IMG/VR virus record: IMGVR_UViG_3300028008_000097
Coordinates: 1-25,601 of that record
DNA: 25,601 bases
From: a virus
Reading direction: 5' to 3' (one strand)
Position 1 is the stretch's first letter, and each line of letters opens with the position of its first letter. Of this stretch, positions 23,271-25,601 are shown one piece after another. The notes under the pieces are model-generated. The model was given only the letters and a program-made list of their open reading frames with translations, was not told where the DNA came from and ran no database searches. The position numbers were made by a program, and so were the translations under genes.

Positions 23271-23310
23271 CCACCTTATTGGCTATCTTGACCCACCTTA
23301 CTTGGCTATC
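23271..23310. repeat. Tandem imperfect 17/18-base direct repeat
   Basis: CCACCTTATTGGCTATC (23271-23287) is repeated as CCACCTTACTTGGCTATC (23293-23310), differing by one inserted C. The period of 22-23 bases is like that of replication iterons or tandem protein-binding sites. Only two copies are clear. Confidence 0.55.
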
Positions 23311-23346
23311 CTAACGTTGAACAAGATTTATATGCTTGGGCTAAAT

Positions 23347-23408
23347 CAACTAGAGCACCAAATGTACCCCGATCGCCTAAGTATTTTACAACAATACTTG
23401 CTCCGTTG
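23347..23408. other. Nested hairpin element
   Basis: An inner perfect stem AAGTATT (23379-23385) / AATACTT (23393-23399) with a 7-base loop is enclosed by GAGCA (23353-23357) / TGCTC (23399-23403) and CAAC (23347-23350) / GTTG (23405-23408). The arms share one base, so the inner and outer stems may alternate. It could be a cruciform or a small structured RNA; not a recognisable tRNA. Confidence 0.45.
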
Positions 23409-23685
23409 AGGTGAACTATTACATAGCCTAAACAGCTACACAACAACTGTTTTCAATTCATTTTATATTCTTAATGTTTTCAATAACTTACAGAGCAAAT
23501 TAATTGTAGACAGACCATAAGATACCCAAAACAGCGACAAATTTTGGCCTATAAAATAGGGTCGATATAGCCTAGTGAATTTCCCCAAGGATGCACCATC
23601 CTCGACACTCACTGTCAAACATTCTCAGTAAGGTATGCAAGTATCGTGCCATAAATAATTGGCATGGAAGTTGCATAGGAAGGGA

Positions 23686-23694
23686 GGGGGGGGG
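23686..23694 (+). other. G9 homopolymer tract in purine-rich stretch
   Basis: Nine consecutive G follow GGAAGGGA in a strongly AT-rich surrounding. A run this long is unusual in this genome, may fold as a quadruplex with the neighbouring G runs, and is also a place where sequencing length errors occur. Confidence 0.6.
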
Positions 23695-23817
23695 CTGTAT
23701 AGTATATAAATTATATGTAGTACCACCCCAGATACAAAAAAAAGTGAAATTGGATTAGGGGGATTTTTGCATATCTATCTATAAAAAACTAGACGTAGAG
23801 AATATCACCGTAAGATA

Positions 23818-23845
23818 TTGATATATAAACCTATTTGGTTATAAT
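23818..23845 (+). promoter_or_regulatory. Upstream rightward sigma-70-type promoter
   Basis: TTGATA (23818-23823) and TATAAT (23840-23845) are separated by 16 bases. Eleven of twelve consensus bases match. It lies about 240 bases before the small terminase gene and 110 bases before the stronger promoter. Confidence 0.5.
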
Positions 23846-23954
23846 TAAATATTATAAGAAAAGGAATAGATAATACCTCTTGCGCAGTTTCTAGGAAATT
23901 TACTAAGGTAGTAAACTAAATATATAATAATTACAGTAGCTTATAAATTAGTGC

Positions 23955-23983
23955 TTGACAAACTAAATGATTTATGATATAAT
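23955..23983 (+). promoter_or_regulatory. Perfect consensus rightward promoter for terminase arm
   Basis: TTGACA (23955-23960), 17 bases, TATAAT (23978-23983) with an extended -10 TG. The ATGATATAAT block is identical in the SSB promoter. Transcription would start near 23990, giving a leader of about 95 bases before the small terminase start. Confidence 0.85.
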
Positions 23984-24005
23984 ACCACCTTTCTAAGGTA
24001 TATTA

Positions 24006-24047
24006 CCCAGTTAGGTTTAATTATTAGTAATTAGTTATTCTACTGGG
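24006..24047 (+). promoter_or_regulatory. Structured leader hairpin before small terminase
   Basis: CCCAGT (24006-24011) plus AG pairs with CTACTGGG (24040-24047) around a one-base bulge, and an inner stem TAATTA (24018-24023) / TAATTA (24028-24033) has loop TTAG. It lies wholly in the predicted leader and ends next to the direct repeat and ribosome-binding site, so it could tune translation. Confidence 0.5.
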
Positions 24048-24084
24048 GAAATTTACTAAGCACAATATCCTTAAGGGGGTAGTA

Positions 24085-24474
24085 TTGTCTGATTACTCGG
24101 AACAAAGAAAGAAAGAAGTTAAAGTCCCTAAGAAGAGGGGTAGACCACCTAAAGCATTAGTACAGTCCAAGAAGAAAGGAGCTAGACCTCCCGGTAGACC
24201 TCCGGGTGATAAAGCTATAATGGATGAGTACAAGGCTAGGCTTCTTGCGTCTCCCAAGTCTCGTAAGGTTTTAGATACTATACTAGATGCTGCTCTAGAT
24301 GATGAGCATAAACATCAAGCTGCTGCTTGGAAACTTCTAGTAGATAGACTTATGCCACTCTCTTCGTTTGATGCTAGTACGGGTGGTGGGGACAAACCTA
24401 GTATTAACATAACTATTTCAGGTGTTACTGAGGTAGAGAATATAATAGATGGAGAGGTTATAGATGGCGACTAG
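24085..24474 (+). CDS. terS: Small terminase subunit-like protein with AT-hooks
   Basis: A 129-residue protein starting at TTG 24085, 5 bases after a strong AAGGGGG ribosome-binding site. The N-terminus contains two AT-hook-like sequences, KKRGRPPK (16-23) and PGRPPG (36-41), that grip the minor groove of AT-rich DNA. A helical middle follows (DEYKARLLASPKSRKVLDTI...LDDEHKHQAAAWKLLVDRLMPL) and then a strand-rich tail (SINITISGV). Its position before lysozyme and large terminase and its DNA-binding character fit the small terminase that recognises phage DNA for packaging. I recognise the pattern from marine phages but cannot compare directly. Confidence 0.75.
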   Translation: MSDYSEQRKKEVKVPKKRGRPPKALVQSKKKGARPPGRPPGDKAIMDEYKARLLASPKSRKVLDTILDAALDDEHKHQAAAWKLLVDRLMPLSSFDASTGGGDKPSINITISGVTEVENIIDGEVIDGD

Positions 24475-25189
24475 TTTCGGATTAGGTAATGAGCCTGATA
24501 TTATCGGTGAAGATATTCCTACGTATACACAGGAAGATGTGCAGAAAGCTGTAATGGATGCTGGTTATTTAGATGCCCCTCCTGAGTTCTCACAACAAGG
24601 TGCTATAGCCCAGCTAGAGGCTGACCTAATGAATGATATTATGGTTAGAGACCAGCTAAGAGAAGAAGAGTTGTTAGGACAACAGAATGTAAAAGCGTTG
24701 GATAATGAAGAAAAAGATTTTAATTTTAAAGTATTAGAGCACATTAAAGACAGAGAAGGTTTTAGAAATAAAACTTACAAAGACTCTCTTGGTAAACTTA
24801 CTGCTGGTACAGGTCATTTATTAAGTAAGGAAGAACAAAAAAAATATCCACTTGGAACAAAAATACCACAAAACATTTTAGACGGCTGGTTAGAAGAAGA
24901 TTCTAATACTGCTAAAGAAGCTGCCCGTAAACAGGTAGCTCAAATAACTAATCTTAAAGATAGAAGAGATTTAGAAGCTGCACTAGTTTCGGTAAACTTC
25001 CAATTAGGTAAAAACTGGACAAAGAAATTCCCTACTGCGTGGAAACATTTAAAAAAAGGTGAATGGGAAGAAGCTATTTCTGAAATAGAGTTTACTAGTA
25101 AAAATAGTAAAAAAGAATCTGAGTGGAAAAAACAAACTCCAGTTAGGGTAAAAGATTTTGTATCTGCTATTAGAAGGCAGTATATTTAG
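24464..25189 (+). CDS. T4-type lysozyme (endolysin) with N-terminal extension
   Basis: A 241-residue glycoside hydrolase family 24 muramidase that cuts peptidoglycan. The T4 catalytic triad is exactly spaced: E98 (DREGF), D107 (YKDSLG), T113 (KLTAGTGH), matching E11, D20, T26. A later helix LVSVNFQLGKNWTKKFPTAW is also typical. The first about 85 residues form an acidic, Gln-rich extension with no signal peptide or membrane segment; a holin from elsewhere would be needed for export. The gene overlaps small terminase by 11 bases and is followed at once by large terminase. Confidence 0.9.
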   Translation: MATSFGLGNEPDIIGEDIPTYTQEDVQKAVMDAGYLDAPPEFSQQGAIAQLEADLMNDIMVRDQLREEELLGQQNVKALDNEEKDFNFKVLEHIKDREGFRNKTYKDSLGKLTAGTGHLLSKEEQKKYPLGTKIPQNILDGWLEEDSNTAKEAARKQVAQITNLKDRRDLEAALVSVNFQLGKNWTKKFPTAWKHLKKGEWEEAISEIEFTSKNSKKESEWKKQTPVRVKDFVSAIRRQYI

Positions 25190-25601
25190 TTGTCTAACGA
25201 CCTCAGTATTAAACTACTACCTTGGCAACAAGATGTTTGGAATAGTGACACTAGATTTAAGATAGTAGCTGCTGGTAGACGTACTGGTAAATCCAGACTA
25301 GCTGCTTGGTTACTTATTGTAAATGCTCTACAGCTAGAGAAGGGTCATGTTTTCTACGTAGCCCCCACACAAGGGCAAGCAAGAGATATTATGTGGACTA
25401 CTCTATTAGAGTTAGGTCATCCAGTAATAAAGTCTAGTCATATTAACAACCTACAGATTACACTGGTTAATGGAGCTACCATTAGCTTGAAGGGTGCAGA
25501 TAGACCAGAGACTATGCGTGGTGTGTCTCTTAAGTTCTTAGTACTGGATGAATACGCTGATATGAAACCAGCAGTGTTTGACCAAATCCTTCGTCCTGCC
25601 C
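25190..25601 (+). CDS. terL: Large terminase subunit (N-terminal part)
   Basis: The first 137 residues of the packaging motor, continuing past the window end. It starts at TTG 25190, the base after the lysozyme stop; the same TTG-TCT start is used by small terminase. Walker A is A28-G-R-R-T-G-K34-S35, the VAPTQGQARDIMW block (57-69) matches the Q/motif Ia region, and Walker B is FLVLD120-E121-YADM. ATPase parts are intact as far as can be seen; the nuclease domain lies outside the window. Confidence 0.93.
   Translation, partial: MSNDLSIKLLPWQQDVWNSDTRFKIVAAGRRTGKSRLAAWLLIVNALQLEKGHVFYVAPTQGQARDIMWTTLLELGHPVIKSSHINNLQITLVNGATISLKGADRPETMRGVSLKFLVLDEYADMKPAVFDQILRPA

Larger units (their letters stand above)
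23894..24060 (+). repeat. 14-base direct repeat flanking the main rightward promoter
   Basis: GGAAATTTACTAAG occurs at 23894-23907 and 24047-24060. One copy is upstream of the perfect promoter and one in its leader just before the ribosome-binding site. A partial third copy, TTTCTAAGGTA, lies at 23990-24000 near the start point. The first copy is part of a small palindrome (TTTACT..AGTAAA). Confidence 0.6.
23093..24084. other. Non-coding control region between divergent arms
   Basis: About 1 kb without a convincing gene, in a genome otherwise packed to overlaps. It holds, from left to right, two 13-base palindromes, a tandem imperfect repeat, a nested hairpin, a G9 tract, an A8 tract, two rightward promoters, a 14-base direct repeat and a leader hairpin. 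Short frames exist but have no ribosome-binding sites. Such a region next to terminase genes could hold the replication origin, the packaging site and the early leftward promoter; I found no strong leftward promoter in it. Confidence 0.7.

Noticed and set aside
23332-23409. Short plus-strand frame (25 residues) in the control region
   Set aside because: No ribosome-binding site, and it overlaps the nested hairpin; more likely chance.
23594-23760. Plus-strand frame of about 50 residues running through the G9 tract
   Set aside because: AAGG touches the ATG with no spacing, composition is unlike phage proteins, and its frame depends on the exact length of the G run.
23450-23760. Strong leftward promoter for the first early gene
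   Set aside because: Several TATAAT-like sequences exist on the minus strand, but none has a good -35 at 16-18 bases; left unassigned.
23093-24084. tRNA or CRISPR array in the non-coding region
   Set aside because: No T-arm GGTTCGA-type sequence with a cloverleaf and no regularly spaced repeats beyond two copies.

Overview
This window is part of the genome of a lytic, short-tailed (podovirus-like) tailed phage. It is AT-rich, densely packed, and its gene families resemble those of marine podoviruses. I see no integrase, no lysogeny repressor and no phage RNA polymerase. Near-consensus bacterial sigma-70 promoters suggest that host RNA polymerase transcribes the visible arms. The replication proteins are T7-like: gp4-type primase-helicase, family A DNA polymerase with a Tyr in the O-helix, gp6-type exonuclease, a single-stranded DNA-binding protein, and gp3-type endonuclease I. 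With no RNA polymerase visible, the phage fits podoviruses outside Autographiviridae better than a true T7 relative. The host cannot be read from the sequence.

Layout. (1) 1-10021, plus strand, virion arm: end of a tail-nozzle-like gene, tail fibre, a small protein, a run of 2OG-oxygenase-like, ParB-like and GNAT-like proteins, then three internal-virion (ejection) candidates, one ending in an S74 chaperone/peptidase domain. The arm finishes with an accessory cassette in which a complete AlkB-like membrane di-iron monooxygenase lies among four very small lysine-rich genes. (2) 10033-10073: a bidirectional terminator where the two arms converge. (3) 23092 down to 10083, minus strand, early and DNA-metabolism arm. 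It starts with a cysteine-peptidase-like protein, a methyltransferase and six tiny genes. It continues through primase-helicase, a second methyltransferase, DNA polymerase, SSB, exonuclease, a possible tiny membrane protein, endonuclease I, a zinc ribbon protein, a metallophosphoesterase, DUF3310, a membrane protein and MazG, and ends with class I ribonucleotide reductase beta and alpha and one tiny gene. (4) 23093-24084: about 1 kb of non-coding control DNA between the diverging arms, with palindromic operator-like sites, direct repeats, hairpins, a G9 tract and two rightward promoters. (5) 24085-25601, plus strand: small terminase, a T4-type lysozyme, and the start of large terminase. Portal, scaffold, capsid and the upper tail genes are not in the window and presumably lie beyond its ends.

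How the genes work together. The minus arm takes over the cell (methyltransferases, protease-like protein, small proteins), makes dNTPs (RNR, MazG) and replicates and processes DNA. The plus arm packages DNA, lyses the cell and builds the virion. The outlier is the AlkB-like enzyme. It keeps most of the di-iron histidine motifs, has one substitution in the last histidine box, and uses arginine codons unlike its neighbours. No rubredoxin or reductase is encoded nearby, so it would depend on host electron carriers. It is the strongest candidate here for an undescribed phage metabolic function.
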